Positions 9,323 to 22,104 of a DNA stretch of 64,000 nt are shown in pieces (position 1 is the first letter of the stretch; every line of letters starts with the position of its first letter). Under the pieces are notes generated by a model, which saw only the letters and a list, made by a program, of their open reading frames with translations, was not told the origin of the DNA and made no database searches. The DNA is from Lycium barbarum (lineage: Eukaryota > Streptophyta > Magnoliopsida > Solanales > Solanaceae). Where the stretch lies: positions 33,943,637 to 34,007,636 of the forward strand of contig NC_083339.1 in assembly GCF_019175385.1 (NCBI RefSeq). Reading direction: 5' to 3'. Position numbers and translations under genes: made by a program.

Positions 9323-12000
9323 TCACTCTCATCACATACACACACAAAAGTCTCAACTCATAGAGCAAAAATACTCAATTTATCTAGGGATTTAGCAATT
9401 TTTGCTGGACCCTTTAACTTATTGACTTTTCTAGTTAAAAAATTTAATTTCTTTTTGTTTGTGGCTGAGTTTCGGGTTTGAGGAGGGCAAGGATCTACAA
9501 CTTCATTCTCAACAAAGGCTGCGCAAAGAAGAGGTAAAATTCTCTCCTTCATTATTTATTTTAGCATTTTTGTGTTTAATTTGTGTTATGTGTTAGTTAA
9601 TTCTAGTTAGGTTTAGTTAGCTTAGCTTGGTTGCATGATGTGCTATTGTGTTTATGTGTTTCATTCAGCTCAGTTATTATTGTTAGTAGGTCCAGTTTTG
9701 GTTTAGGTCAAACATTTTTTAATTGCTTCTACCTAGGTAAGTTTGTTTAGTTTAGTCATTAATATTGCTTTGATGCCTTGTCTAATGATTTAGTTGTCGT
9801 TTAATCAAACCTGTAGAAGATTATTGGTCCTTTGAATGTTGAAAAGGGATTTATTTAACCTAAGTTTGTTTTAGCCAGTTTTAGTCTTTAACTATGTAAT
9901 ATGCTAGATTAAAATAACAATCAGCTTGTTTGTCTTTTAACCTGATCATTGTTCAACTATAATTAGTCCGATCATTAGCATACTATATAGTTTGATATGG
10001 CTTAGCTCATGATTAATGATGTGTCAGTTTGAAGGGATCATAAACATGTTAATTTAAGTTCAACTATGTGTTTGTTCAAGTTAGTTTTGGACTATCAGCA
10101 TGTTAATAAGTATTTTACATGTCTTGTTGGGTCTAATTGTTGTTGTGATAAGATATTTGGCATGGGTGTGCTTACATAGCTTTGATCATGCATGTGTTGG
10201 ACTAATGTGGCAATCACAACTTGATGAATGCCCATTTGCTTAGCCTTGTTTAGCAAATAACTGATTTAGTCTCCAAATAGGTCTAGCATAAAAGATCTTT
10301 AGTCAATTTCACCTGAATATTAGTACACTTGCCTTATGAGTTTATGCTGGCTTTGCTTAAGTTACTTTGACCTTGATAAGTTAGTTCGTGTGTGGGTTCA
10401 TTTTTTATCTGACGGACTGTGCCTATATGTACTTTGGTTTGATGATATTCAGGGGGCATTGGATTATTGTCCTGTTGATGTTTTATAAGAGTCTATTTGG
10501 AATAGTAAGAGATTTAAGAAACAAGCATGCTTCAGTAATATTCAGTCTCTGCCTGGCTATAGGCCTAATGGTATAGCACTAAACTACTAATATGTTAGGA
10601 TATCTCTTCATGCCTTCATTTGATTTATCTGCTGCCTGTTGGGACAATTTATTTGATAATTTAAAGTGATTGAATTTACTGCATAGTTATTGTGATACCT
10701 TTGAATTCAACATAGAGATACATATTGTATATGTTAAGATTTGACTAAAAATGATCTATGTTGGGCATTGGCTTGTTTATCTGAGTGGAAATTGTTATTT
10801 TGAAATAGTTAAGAAATTAAGAGTGTAAGAGGTTAATTATTGTCCTTGTCATGAGAAATTGAACTAGTGTGTTCCATTAGGGATAAGTGGGAACTGTTTA
10901 TGGTCACCATAAGTGCAAAGACGCTTAAGAGGTTGTCACTTGGTTTGTAATAACACGAGAAGTGATTTTCCTATGGCTAAGGAGGGTTTAGGAAAAACTT
11001 TGAGTTCCCACTCAATCTAGTACTACCTATCCTAGGTTGCTGGGGTTCTTTCTTATGGATTTACTATAACGATCCGTTAGGTCATTTTAGCACTTTTGAC
11101 CATTTTACCCCTTTTGACTTTTCCCCGTATTTTTGTTAGAGTGTATTTGACGTGTAGGGAAGGGTGGCGCAATTCTCGGGGCAATCGTATGTGATTTGAG
11201 TGAGAAAATGAGAGTCTTGGTGTCACGACCCAAATCGATGAGTCGTGACGAGTGCCTGATCCCTAGTGACCAAAAACCCCTATGCTCATATCTGAATAAC
11301 ACTGCATAACAAGGGCCCACAAATAGCTCAATCTGAACTATACTGACTCAAGAAAGGAGGACATCAGGAGCTCTTTACAATCTGTATATATACATGAGCT
11401 GGAAAGAACAATGCAAGCTGACTAGGCCGCCACATATGCTGTACAGCAAAGAATAGGAGCCGACTAGGCTGCATCACATGTCATCTACATACAACTGTCT
11501 ACAGACCTCTACTAGAATAAAAGCTGTAGAAAGGACGGGACAGGGCCCCGTCATGCCCATAGACATATACATCTCAAAAGAATGGTATACCAAAATAGAC
11601 TGCGGCTCCAAATCAAGTGGAGCGCACTGACCACCGCTGGATAGAGGTCCTACTAAGCAGGACCGCCCATCTGTCTACCTAAACCTGTGGGCATGAACGC
11701 AGCCCCACCGAGTAATAGGGAAGTCAATATGGATAATGTACTGAGTATGTAAGGCATAATAATAACATATACATAAGAATCATGAAAGGAATTTGAAACT
11801 CAAAGATCAAACTGACTAACTGAATACATCTACATGACAGAATATCTGTAAGCATCTGAATAACTCAGTATAACTGAAAGTGCCTCTGAGGACGTATGAT
11901 ATGCATGCTCTCTATGGAAATCATGTATATACATGTAGGTCATAGTGCTGAGGAACGCTCAACCCAATCCATATCTCACATCCCATCGGCCTCTCTCCGG

Positions 12001-12021
12001 CCATCATCATCATCATCATCA
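12001..12021. repeat. (CAT)n microsatellite
   Basis: Seven CAT units inside the family-B solo LTR. Confidence 0.85.
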
Positions 12022-13139
12022 TATACATTGCCGCGGAACGTGCAGCCCGATCCACATATCATAATCATGGTGCACCAGCTGATCAGTTGGTAATGCGTAT
12101 ATAAAACATATCCCTTTCCCCACACCCCATATACATAAAATATATGTGTATATAACGCCTTCTGGTCATGGGTCAATATGCATATGAATATATAAATGCA
12201 ATGCATGAATAAACTGAATACATAGAACTCTCGGAGTGACATAAGGTCGTACCATATTCGATGAACATATTTTGAGCTAACATCATCAATATAAGAAATC
12301 TCAAAACCCATGAACAGAAGGAACAATCATAACCGGGGTATAGGAACATCAAAGACTGAAGTACTCCTAGTTCTTCTAAGAGTAGAGTAATATGGAAGCT
12401 CGTTTGCTCGCTTGTTGGTTCATATCATAAGATCATGCCAAAAATGAAGGAAAGGATAGCCTTAACATAACTTTACGTCTCCTTACTCACTAAACGTTCT
12501 CCTTCCACGTTCGAAAAATCTACATTCAAGAGGATCATACTGAGGTTAAGTATTGAAAATACTTCTTAAGTTCAAACTGGCATAATTAACGAGTTAACGA
12601 AATTTGGGCAGCATTTCCCCTATTTGTCAACTTCCAACATATCATAAAACGGCTCCCAAACAACAACAACAACATCTATAATCTAAATCAAGAGATTATA
12701 TTCAATTCAACCTCAAATTTATCCAAAATCCCTTTTTCAAGTTCACCTCGTAGTCATCTTCTTCACTACAATATTCATAGCTTCTCACTTTAATTCTTTT
12801 CCTTATATGGGTTGCTAAACCTTTACATCAACTCAATCATACAAATAAGATGGATAACATACCTTATAATCAAGGAAATTCACCTCACTTAACTCCCTCC
12901 AAGATCAAGTTCACCACAACTTTGAAGAGAAGCAAGAACAATCACCTTCCTTGGATTACCTTTGAGTTTTGATGTTGATTCTTTCTTTAGATGATGTGGA
13001 AAGGTTTGGAGTGATAGGGAACCTTAAAGAAACCTTAGGAAGCCTCTATAAAGGTAGTGAAATAAGTGTGGAAAGTTGGAAATGAAGTTGGGGTTGTTTG
13101 GGATTTAAAAAGGTGGAAAAATCACACCCCGACTCACTT

Positions 13140-13290
13140 GGCGGAGAGTATGCAACCTAGCACACTAAGTGTGCGGCCGCATACTCTCTCCACCACTTAG
13201 AGGTGGTGTTGGCCAGTGATTACACCCAAAATGGGCAGTTGGCAGTCAGTATGCGGCTCAACACACTCAATGTGGGACCGCATACTACCC
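13140..13290. repeat. GCGGCCGCATAC palindrome cluster in family-B LTR
   Basis: AGTATGC, GTGCGGCCGCATACT, GTATGCGGC and ACCGCATACT occur within 150 bp and read as sense and antisense copies of one CpG-rich word. The cluster lies about 360-510 bp from the LTR start in coding orientation. Confidence 0.65.
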
Positions 13291-14024
13291 CAATTTCCCC
13301 GATTTCACGAAATCGCATTCTATTCGATTAGTGTGACCTCTAATCCTTATGGAGCCTTCTTGTAACTTGTGTAGAACTTAATTAACCATATAAGGGGCCT
13401 TATATCTCTCCCTCAAAGTGATTCTAGGAAATATGTAGCTCAAATGATATGAAATCTTTCCAAACATGACTCCACCTCAACTTTCTCCGACGAACTTACT
13501 TGCAGTGCTTCATATAACTCTGAAACCTTAAGGTATACAATTAGAATTATCAAATACCCTTATTAAACTTACAAGGGCTTCATTCCACTTTAGGTTAACA
13601 TTAGCATAGTCACTATGCGAGCGACACGAAATTTCCAAGGTGTAGCACTTGGCATTTCATAAGTGTTGGGTTGACTAAAGTTAAAGTTGGGGGTAAACGC
13701 ATCTTTTTGCGAATTTTGTCAATTCTATTAGTTCCGAAATGTCGATTTGTGCGTGGTTGAGTGGTTGGTTTGGTTCCTGAATGTCTCGGGGGCATTTTGG
13801 TCTTTTGGTTAGAAAGTTGGTTTTTGGGCTTTAGGTGTTGACCGAGTTAAAACGATCTATTTTGGAAATTCTGAATGCACAGGTGAGTTCGTAGCGTATT
13901 TTTATGTGGGGTTGCATATCTGGTTTGTATTCGGGAGGTTCCAACTAAGTATAGGGATTTCGGAGCGGTTGATTAGAAAACCAAATTTGTGCTGGTTCTG
14001 GTGTACTCACCCCTACGGTGTCAT

Positions 14025-14245
14025 TCCTATGGAAGGAGGCCCGCAAGCGCGAGATTTAGGAAATCTTGTTGGGTCTCGCTGTTGCGAAGATATGTTCGCA
14101 GAAGCGGAGTCACCCCTGCGTGGATTGGTCCGTAGGTGCGCATCTCCGAGATCTTCAAGTGACTTCGCCCCTATGGTGGATTGTCTGCAAGAGCGGACTC
14201 GTGGGCATGAGAAATCATCCGCTGGCGCGGAGATCGCTGGACCAG
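14025..14245. repeat. Degenerate TCGCGAAG-type cluster in family-T solo LTR
   Basis: Repeated CpG-rich words (GCAAGCGCGAG, TTGCGAAG, TTCGCAGAAGCG, GCTGGCGCGGAG) occur at the place where the younger family-T LTR has clear TTCGCGAAG repeats (37976-38185). It looks like an older, decayed copy of that array. Confidence 0.55.
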
Positions 14246-15720
14246 AATAGATATTTAGTCCTCGTTCCATACCCTAAGCTCTTCATTCTCATATTTTCCA
14301 TTTGGGAACTCGACTAGAGAGTATCTGGGGAGAATTTTGCTAGACACGTCTCTTGGGTAATATTCCATCTATCTTTTTACATTCATATCATCACTTAGTG
14401 GGGATTTTCATGATAGAGGGGTTGATTTAAAGAGGGAGTTGGGGGAAATAAGAACCCTAGGTGGGAATTAAGGAATTCTAGGTTTGAATATGAATTTGTG
14501 GATAGATTTCATTCATTTTTGGTTTATAGACTATATGTATCATGGGTAAGCTGATTTTTGGGACAAATTTCCTATTTTGCCCTTCGTGACTTGGAATCCT
14601 AGTTTGGGTGACTTTTTGGGTTTGGTTTTAATGAATGCCATGGGAATCAATGGATTCGTATGACTTCCTAGAATACTAATTAGACCATATTGAAAGCATT
14701 TTCTAATAAAATTGCGGAATTGACCTTTGTTGTTTAGAACGGGGTCTATGGGTTGACTTTTTGGACCCAAATCTTCTATAAGGTAATATGGGCGTCGTTT
14801 GTCTCGTATTCTTACGCTTAATCTGTATTTGAGCAAATTGGATCATTTGGAAGCTCTACAGAGGGGAAAGGCTCTGCTGTGATTTGGATGGACTTCTTAC
14901 CAGGCATGTTGAGACTGTGAACTCTAACTTAAGAGTCATGATTGATAAATTAAACTAAATGAGAGGGTGTAACGGGGATAATAAGGGGGTCCTGATACTC
15001 GTGAGGTGACGAGCACTTGTATCGAGTACCGATGACATATTATGGGAACTTGTGCAATTTAAATTGTATAGCCGGTCTAAATGCCATGTTTTGGGCACTA
15101 GCTGGTAGATAGTATGATCCTATGGATCTGTGAGTGGAGTATGAAGACTGTATTTTCTGTCTCTTTGATTGTGTGTCTATCTTGTTTGATATGTGTGGTA
15201 CTCATCACTCTTAAATACTCATTGAAAAGTGGAAAAGAAGCTAAGATAATGACTTTATTACATAATTGGCTAAAGGTAGGCCCTTATAATGAATAAAGAT
15301 GAGATCTTTTACAGTATTCATTGGCTTCTTGTTATTGTGGATGTCATAATCATGCTTCATCTGGTATCTCATGCATTATATACATTTGAGGTTACATATG
15401 TGGGTCCGAGGGAAAATGGTTTCGGACTGAGTGATGATGATATCTTGAGACAGAACTTTATTGTGTATAAAAAGCGAAAGGTGGAAACTTTGTGATTATG
15501 AGAACTTGAAAAAGGGAGTCTTATGTGTATTCTCGCTTCTTATTGCGGTGAATGCCATATCCATGCTTATTATATATCTCCCGCATACTTATCATGACTA
15601 AAGATAAGGTCATTTACTGTATGCATGGATTTCTTGTTGTTGAGCTTGTCATATTCATATTTATCATGGTATCTCATATGCGTTGATGGCACCAATGAAA
15701 GATCCGAAGGGAAATGATTC

Positions 15721-17913
15721 TGTCACGCTCTGAATTATGGCCTGGGCGAAACACGGCACTCGGTGCCTTACTGCATGTGACCGAGCGAGCCACATGGCTT
15801 GCTAAATCATCATGAGGCATAACATGAGCGGAATATAGCATGTAATGTGATGAGCATTTATAAAACATGATATGTCATAATATTTAATAAAATACTTGTT
15901 TAAAACATTAATGCGGAAATATCATAAATTGAGCCAAAGATGGATACACGACTCTGAGTATCTGACATGACACACTGACTAGTATATGAAACCTCTAACA
16001 TGAGTCTGAAATGCTAAACATACTTACTGGGACAAAGCCCCCAGCATACCGTAAATGCATAACTATCTTAAAAGTAAATAATGACTAAACCCCGAAGAAA
16101 ATGGGGCTCACCAAAAGTTCATACGTGGATGATCCTATGGAGTACATTTGTCGTCCCCTAAGTCTGTACCTGCATCGTGAAATATAGGCCCTCGGGCAAT
16201 AGAAAGGGGACGTCAGCACTTTGAATGTACTGGTATGTAAACCAACTGAATGAAATAACATAGGACATGAAGTAAAATGATAAGAACTGAAAGTGAAACT
16301 GAAACTTGGTCATGAACATGAATACATATACATATAACATGGCAAAAATATCATAAGGAAGGAGAGCAATAACTTATAACCGGTACATGGTCTGGTGCAT
16401 GCATCCCGCCAGCAGAACACTCAGTCCTTCCCAGGGAACATGAGATTTAATAAAATATAAAAGGATCCAGTCATTATGAGAGATCGTCCGGGACATGGGT
16501 GGAGCGATCCTCATCCTACGGTGGCTACGTAGTTTCAGGCTATCTGAAGCCCTCCTCGGTAATTAAAGCAACTCCCAAAAACATGAACATGTAAAATAAG
16601 TGGCACTTGCTGCCCATGGTTTTCATGAATATAACTTGCTAGTATATGGATATCATAAATTATAGCTTGCTTGCATGAACTTGTAAAACATGTATAGTAT
16701 TTTCTTGAAAATAGCATAATATATCATAAACTAGGATGCATGAAACCATGGAATGAGATTTATGGGTTTTTCATAGACTACAGACAGATTCTTAATAATC
16801 ATAAAGAAATATTAAGAACTCAATGATGGAATTATAACAATTCATAAATAATATAATCATGGACATGGACCTAGGGTTATCATGAGCATGGTATAGAAAC
16901 CCTAGTTTTCGTAAAGAATCATAATTTATGGATTATGAGGCGTGGGGAAGAACAATGATGTTCCCACACGTAGATAGTAACTCTACATACCTTAATCGCT
17001 CCAAAACTTGAAGAAAAGTCTGAATCTTTGAAGAAGAATTCCAAAAGCTTTGAATTTGAAACCTTGAGAAGAGTTTTCACTTATTTTCATAGCTACTGTT
17101 CGTGGCTCAAAGGGTACTGCTCCAGACCTCCAAATCCAATCTTCACCTTTCATATTTTAGACTTATGTGTTATGAACACTCAGATAAAATTTGGGCTTGA
17201 TCCAACGGTTAGATTATCGGGAAACACCAAATTAATATGGCTGATCGGAATGAAACTCAACAGAAAAAACTTGAGTTTTCTCCAACTTTTTACAACTCTT
17301 GATTTTTATAGGGTAACGGGATGGATGGATTTATTCTAGACTTTATAAATGATAAATATTGTAGAATACAAAGGTTCTTGATTAAAATATTTACCTTGGA
17401 GGAAACCTTAGGAAACTAGATTGTCAAACCAAATTCTTGAAGGTTTCTTGATTTTTCTTGATTGCAAGAATGAGTTTCTTCAAAAGATTGAAGTGTCTAG
17501 GTTCTTTAGGGATGGAGGTAGAGAGAAAAAGAATAGTATCTTAGGGTATATAATAGTGTTATGGACGTTGTTGCTTCATAAAATAATAAAATAGGGAGTC
17601 CCAATTCGAGTAGGAAAAGGCTAAAAAACGAAACCCAAAATCTGAAAATTCTGCTCTTAGCACAATTAGTAAAATAGGTATAACCCTTAGAAAAATGCTC
17701 TATTTGAACTCCACAAGATACCGTTGGAAAGCTATTCCAAAGGGCTACAACTTTCATGTTTTAAGTTTTCTCAAATTATTAACTAATCAAGGAGTTATGG
17801 GTGCCCGAAATAGGATGGTCAACCACTTTCGTAATACGTACCAACTTTCAAATTTTTCGCTAAAACTCTAACGATACGAGTCTAATATGAGTTCTAAGAT
17901 ACGGGGTGTTACA
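15721..17913 (-). mobile_element. Solo LTR (family C) inside the family-T LTR
   Basis: It runs from TGTCACGCTC to GGGGTGTTACA and is flanked by the exact duplication GATTC (15716-15720 and 17914-17918). It is 2193 bp with no internal region. Unlike the other LTRs here it shows no palindrome array. Confidence 0.92.
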
Positions 17914-18348
17914 GATTCTGGACGAAGTAATGATGATTATGAGCCAATGGGCTTATTGACAGGTATATGAGCCTAAGGGGCTAAGACATGATTTATACGA
18001 GCTTAAGGGGCTAATACTTGATATGTGAAAACCCAAGGGGATCTCAAAGATCAGTGATTCCGGGTGGTATATGGACCTCACAAGTCCCCCATGGGTCACG
18101 ATTCATTGACATTTGAACGTGTGTATACCGAGTGATGGAAAGGCCTTGCATTGCATTGCATTACATACATTTGCATATCATACATTATGTTGGTTTCCGT
18201 GTCATAGGACTTGCTGAATTGTGATTTGGATTGCCTTTTTCGACTTTGGATAAATGAAGGACCAAGGATTTAGATGATTATTTGGTTACCGGATGTGCTT
18301 ATGGATTAGGAGCTTCACATAGGCTTAAACTGAGATTATTACGGCTTG

Positions 18349-18427
18349 ATATATTATTATTATTATTATTATTATTATCATTATTATTATCATTATTATT
18401 TTCATCATTATTATTATCATTATTATT
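18349..18427. repeat. (ATT)n microsatellite
   Basis: About 80 bp of ATT units with scattered ATC interruptions, in the family-T LTR. Confidence 0.9.
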
Positions 18428-18956
18428 GTGAACTAATGGCGGTTAAGTGTGGAAGTAGTAACCGTAGGCCAGCCCTCGTCTCCATTTTCATTAAGGTCGG
18501 TTGACGATGCTGCTGAGTACACGTTGTTCCCTGTACTCATGCTACACTTACTGCACTCTTTTCGTGCGCAGATTCTATTCCTTGTACGAGTGGATCTCGA
18601 GACGTTGTCGACCGTGTGATGGTCATCTAGACATTTCGAGGTGAGCCATCAGTTGATCCAAGGCACCGAATTTTCTTCAGTTATCTTTATTGTTGTATTT
18701 TCATTCGGACAACTTATGTACTTTCCGGATGTATGCCTAGATTTATACCTTATTTAGTCGTTCTTGTACTAGTGACACCAGATTCGGGGATGGTTATATC
18801 TCTATTTTTGTTTTTTATGAAAATAAGGATAACTAATACTTGAATGATTTCTTTTCCACTTTAATTCCTTTATTAAATTGTTCTAGCGGGTTGTGGAGGG
18901 CTTACTAACTTGGTGGGAGTTAGTGCATTCACGACTTATGAAAATGGGTAATGACA

Positions 18957-21543
18957 TTTACAATATCATGGGATCCTCTTAGGTCTCTAAAAGTTTAAAA
19001 GTGAAAAATTACATAAAGACATGATGTAAATGAAGTTGGAAATCTATTTCAATTATAGTGGGTCTATCTTTGCGATGTTTTGATCTTGCATCCTGTCTGA
19101 GTTGTCTCATACTATTATTTTAGAAGTCTTTGGTGTTCTTTCTCCCTTTGTTGTATCCTAGATCAGAAGTCTATCTTATGTGGTTATGTTTATGTTTGCA
19201 AGAGGCTCCTCATGGTCATTGAAAAATTTGTCAAAAGGTCTTAAATGTAAAAGTCAGCATGGCCATCCCTTCCCCTTTTTCCCAGTTCGTGTCTGTATTT
19301 CTCAAAATGTTGAATGGATGGATGTTGGCTTAGTCTTGAAAGGAAAATGACCCTTTGGTTGTGCATACGCTCTGTCTAGAATGAATGTCTGAATAGTCTT
19401 TGTCTAGGAACTTGAATACATTTAGACCCAATGCTCTCTTGTGTGATGATATATATGAGAATACTGAACTCTAAATGCATACCAATGTGTTTAAATGACT
19501 CATGACGCCCTTTTGTATGTTTTCTTTTCTTGGTTGTTTGGAGTTAAATGAGAAACCTGAACTGTTTGTGTGTTTGGCCCTTCATGCCATGCATAGTATG
19601 GCATTGTGAGAAATGAATATGCTAAGTATATTGGTGTATATCTTTATGTATCTGAATATGTGCATCTGAGTTCTGAGACTACTTTGAGTGAACTGCCGCA
19701 TTGTTTGTTCACATTGTGTTTGCTCTTCATTTCCCTTAATATTAGACATGTTATAATTTAGATATACACCAGGTATAGCAGATATATACCTTTTATATAC
19801 CTCAGTATATATTGAGTTGTATATCATAAATACCCATGGTATATCATGATAAATTTTGAGGAACTGAGACAGCACCTTAACTGAATTGGGCTTGTTCCCC
19901 TTTTATACCACCTTTGGCATTCAATTTGGGCTATTTTTTTTTTTCTGTTTGTGCATGGTGAGTCTGTTTGACTTTTCTTCCTTCACATACAATATTGGGC
20001 TGTTGCTTCTCTTGTCCCTGTAAATTTTGACTCATTTCTGCTTCATGTCTGCTGGGCTTTCATTATATTATTCAGTGGAGTGTGATAGGATATGCTTAAT
20101 ATATATCTGTGTATATGATTGTGTTCAAATTATTTTATATTAAACTAATTACTAAGTTTAGGTGCTCTCTAACCTCAATTCTCCTTTTCCTCTTTCCTCT
20201 TTTAGCATGGAACTCATCCAACGTGGGTCATTTGGCCAATCTCGCACATGCCACTGTTGGGCCAGAGTTCTTCCTTCACTCGAGTCCAAATAAATTATTG
20301 AAGGCCCAACCATGGGTGAAAATGGTCAGCTGGTGGGCTCGATAGGCCCACCAGATTTATTATGCTCTTTCATTTTTATATGTATATGTGTATATATGTT
20401 TTTGTAATGAATGCTTGTAATATTGAAACCTGAATTGTTAGACTTAGACGAATTAGGCAAAACGATACATATTTCGTTTAGAATGGATAGGAACCCATTA
20501 CTATTTCAAAACCAATGACCCAACAAAAGATAAAGGATCATGTTTCTTGAAATTGAAAAATGAAAGAAAATAACTTGATTATGTTTTCTTTTACAAGACT
20601 AAAAATTGAACAATGGAATATATGTGTGTGTATATATATATATATGTTTCAAAGAAAGTGAATGTTTTCTTCTCAAAATTGGCAACTTCAGAAAACTTGA
20701 AAGTCGGAAACTATTTTGGACAACTTTGAAGAAATGTCTTTAACTTAAAAGCTACAAAACTGAAAAACCTGATTTCAAATGAGAACTTTGGAAATGGATT
20801 TCAAAACAACTTAAGGATTTTCAAACACTTTTAGGCCAAGCCCACCTTAACTTAAACAAACAAAGGGAAATACACTTGAATTTTAGTTTAAGGAAAGGTT
20901 TAAAATAGAGTATGGTTGACCTTGAAAATAATTGGAATGGATGAAAACTTTTAATGGAAAAGAGACACTTTTGTAGACTTGTATAAACCCCATGGCATTT
21001 TTATAAAGGGATATATTCAAAGCTTCTCTTTAAAACTTATAAGAATAAAAGACATGACATTTGGACTAAATTTAAGTTGAACTCTACATAAGAGAAATCT
21101 TAGGTGTGTTTTGGTCTGAAAATGAAATGACTTTCTTAGACCTTATACACACCTTTTTTCAAAAGAAATTCAACTCTTTCTATCTTCAAATAAAGGATTT
21201 TTTGCCAAAAAATATTTTATGATATGACATGACAAGTTATACAAGAAAGTAGACTCTTTAAGCAAATAATTACAATAATCACACATTGAAGCTCGAACAT
21301 CAACCGTATTCTACGGATCCTTTATATTAGGGTGCTTAAAACCTTCCCTAGGGGATCACCAGAACCCTTACCTCGAACTCTGGTTTCAAAAGGATTTACC
21401 TCTTGTTTGACTAAACCCTTTAAACTCGATTTTCCTAATTTTCCTTAAATAAATTAGGTGGTGACTCTAAACAATATAAGATCCAAATAGAGTTCACAAT
21501 TATGAAGTAGCTTTTATGCCTCGCTTAAAAGTGAACTGTAACA
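18957..21543 (+). repeat. Ogre-like 5' LTR, second part
   Basis: It aligns continuously with 33944-36555 of the 3' LTR and ends GAACTGTAACA (21533-21543). Just after it comes AACCGCTGGGGATTT, the expected place of the primer site; I could not assign its tRNA. It contains TA microsatellites (20629-20645). Confidence 0.88.
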
Positions 21544-22104
21544 AACCGCTGGGGATTTTTAATAGGTTTTAACTATAACGGTTTGAACATAATGTGATTT
21601 ATTGTAATTATTTGCTTAATTGTTTACTTTCTGGTATATATAACTGTCATTGCATGCATATCATAAACTCCGCCACCACTGGCGAAAAACTGCATGGTTT
21701 CAAAGAGGACACACGGTTTCGCAGTCTAGCCTTCACTAAAAAACCAAAAATATTTCTTTGGAACATGATAAAGGCGGAGTTTATTCGCGGCCGTCCAACA
21801 GCCGACAACGGTTCACCTCGAGTAGTCCGCTCGAGTCCCACTCATTTGAAATTCCCACTCTAGTATTGCCTAGGATAGAAGCGAAGCCAAATCCCAATGG
21901 ACTAAAGCATGCTTACCTAGACGGGCTTGGATATTTGAGACGTATCTAAGCCTATTAAGATACTACCCTATGTCAAGACGGTCTAGGACTCGAAGACACC
22001 GCATCCCACCATGTGCTAATTGGAAACATGTTATTTGCCTATGTGATAAACCATTGCCTTTGGGGGGGGGGGGGGGGGGGGGTTAACTGTGCTCTGTTTT
22101 GTAG
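21544..22104 (+). other. 5' untranslated leader of the Ogre-like element
   Basis: The leader lies between the 5' LTR and the first ORF. It holds a run of 21 G (22062-22082) and ends CTGTTTTGTAG directly before an ATG, which resembles a 3' splice site. I see no coding region. Confidence 0.55.

Larger units (their letters stand above)
8043..11064 (+). repeat. Ogre-like 5' LTR, first part
   Basis: From about 10060 to 11064 the sequence aligns with 32957-33948 of the 3' LTR, which shows it is LTR. The 2 kb before 10060 has no partner in the window because the 3' copy is truncated, so its assignment to the LTR is inferred from continuity. It is AT-rich, with no coding region I can support. Confidence 0.65.
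11221..13647 (-). mobile_element. Solo LTR (family B) inside the family-T LTR
   Basis: It runs from TGTCACGACC to GGTGTAGCA and is flanked by the exact duplication CTTGG (11216-11220 and 13648-13652). Its right end resembles the right end of element A's LTR, so coding orientation is -. It is 2427 bp, with no internal region. Confidence 0.92.
11065..18956 (+). mobile_element. Solo LTR of family T, itself carrying two solo LTRs
   Basis: It is inserted in the Ogre-like LTR with the duplication TTTAC at 11060-11064 and 18957-18961. The uninterrupted 3' LTR has a single TTTAC at 33944-33948 between the same flanks, which proves the insertion. It starts TATAACGATCC (TG changed to TA) and ends AATGACA, and it is related to the LTR beginning TGTAACGACCC at 37437. 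Removing the two nested insertions leaves about 3.26 kb. No internal coding region remains, so it is a solo LTR formed by unequal recombination. Confidence 0.88.

Noticed and set aside
13906..14317. Overlapping open frames on both strands
   Set aside because: They lie in a CpG-rich palindromic part of an LTR where stops are rare; no domain or codon signal.
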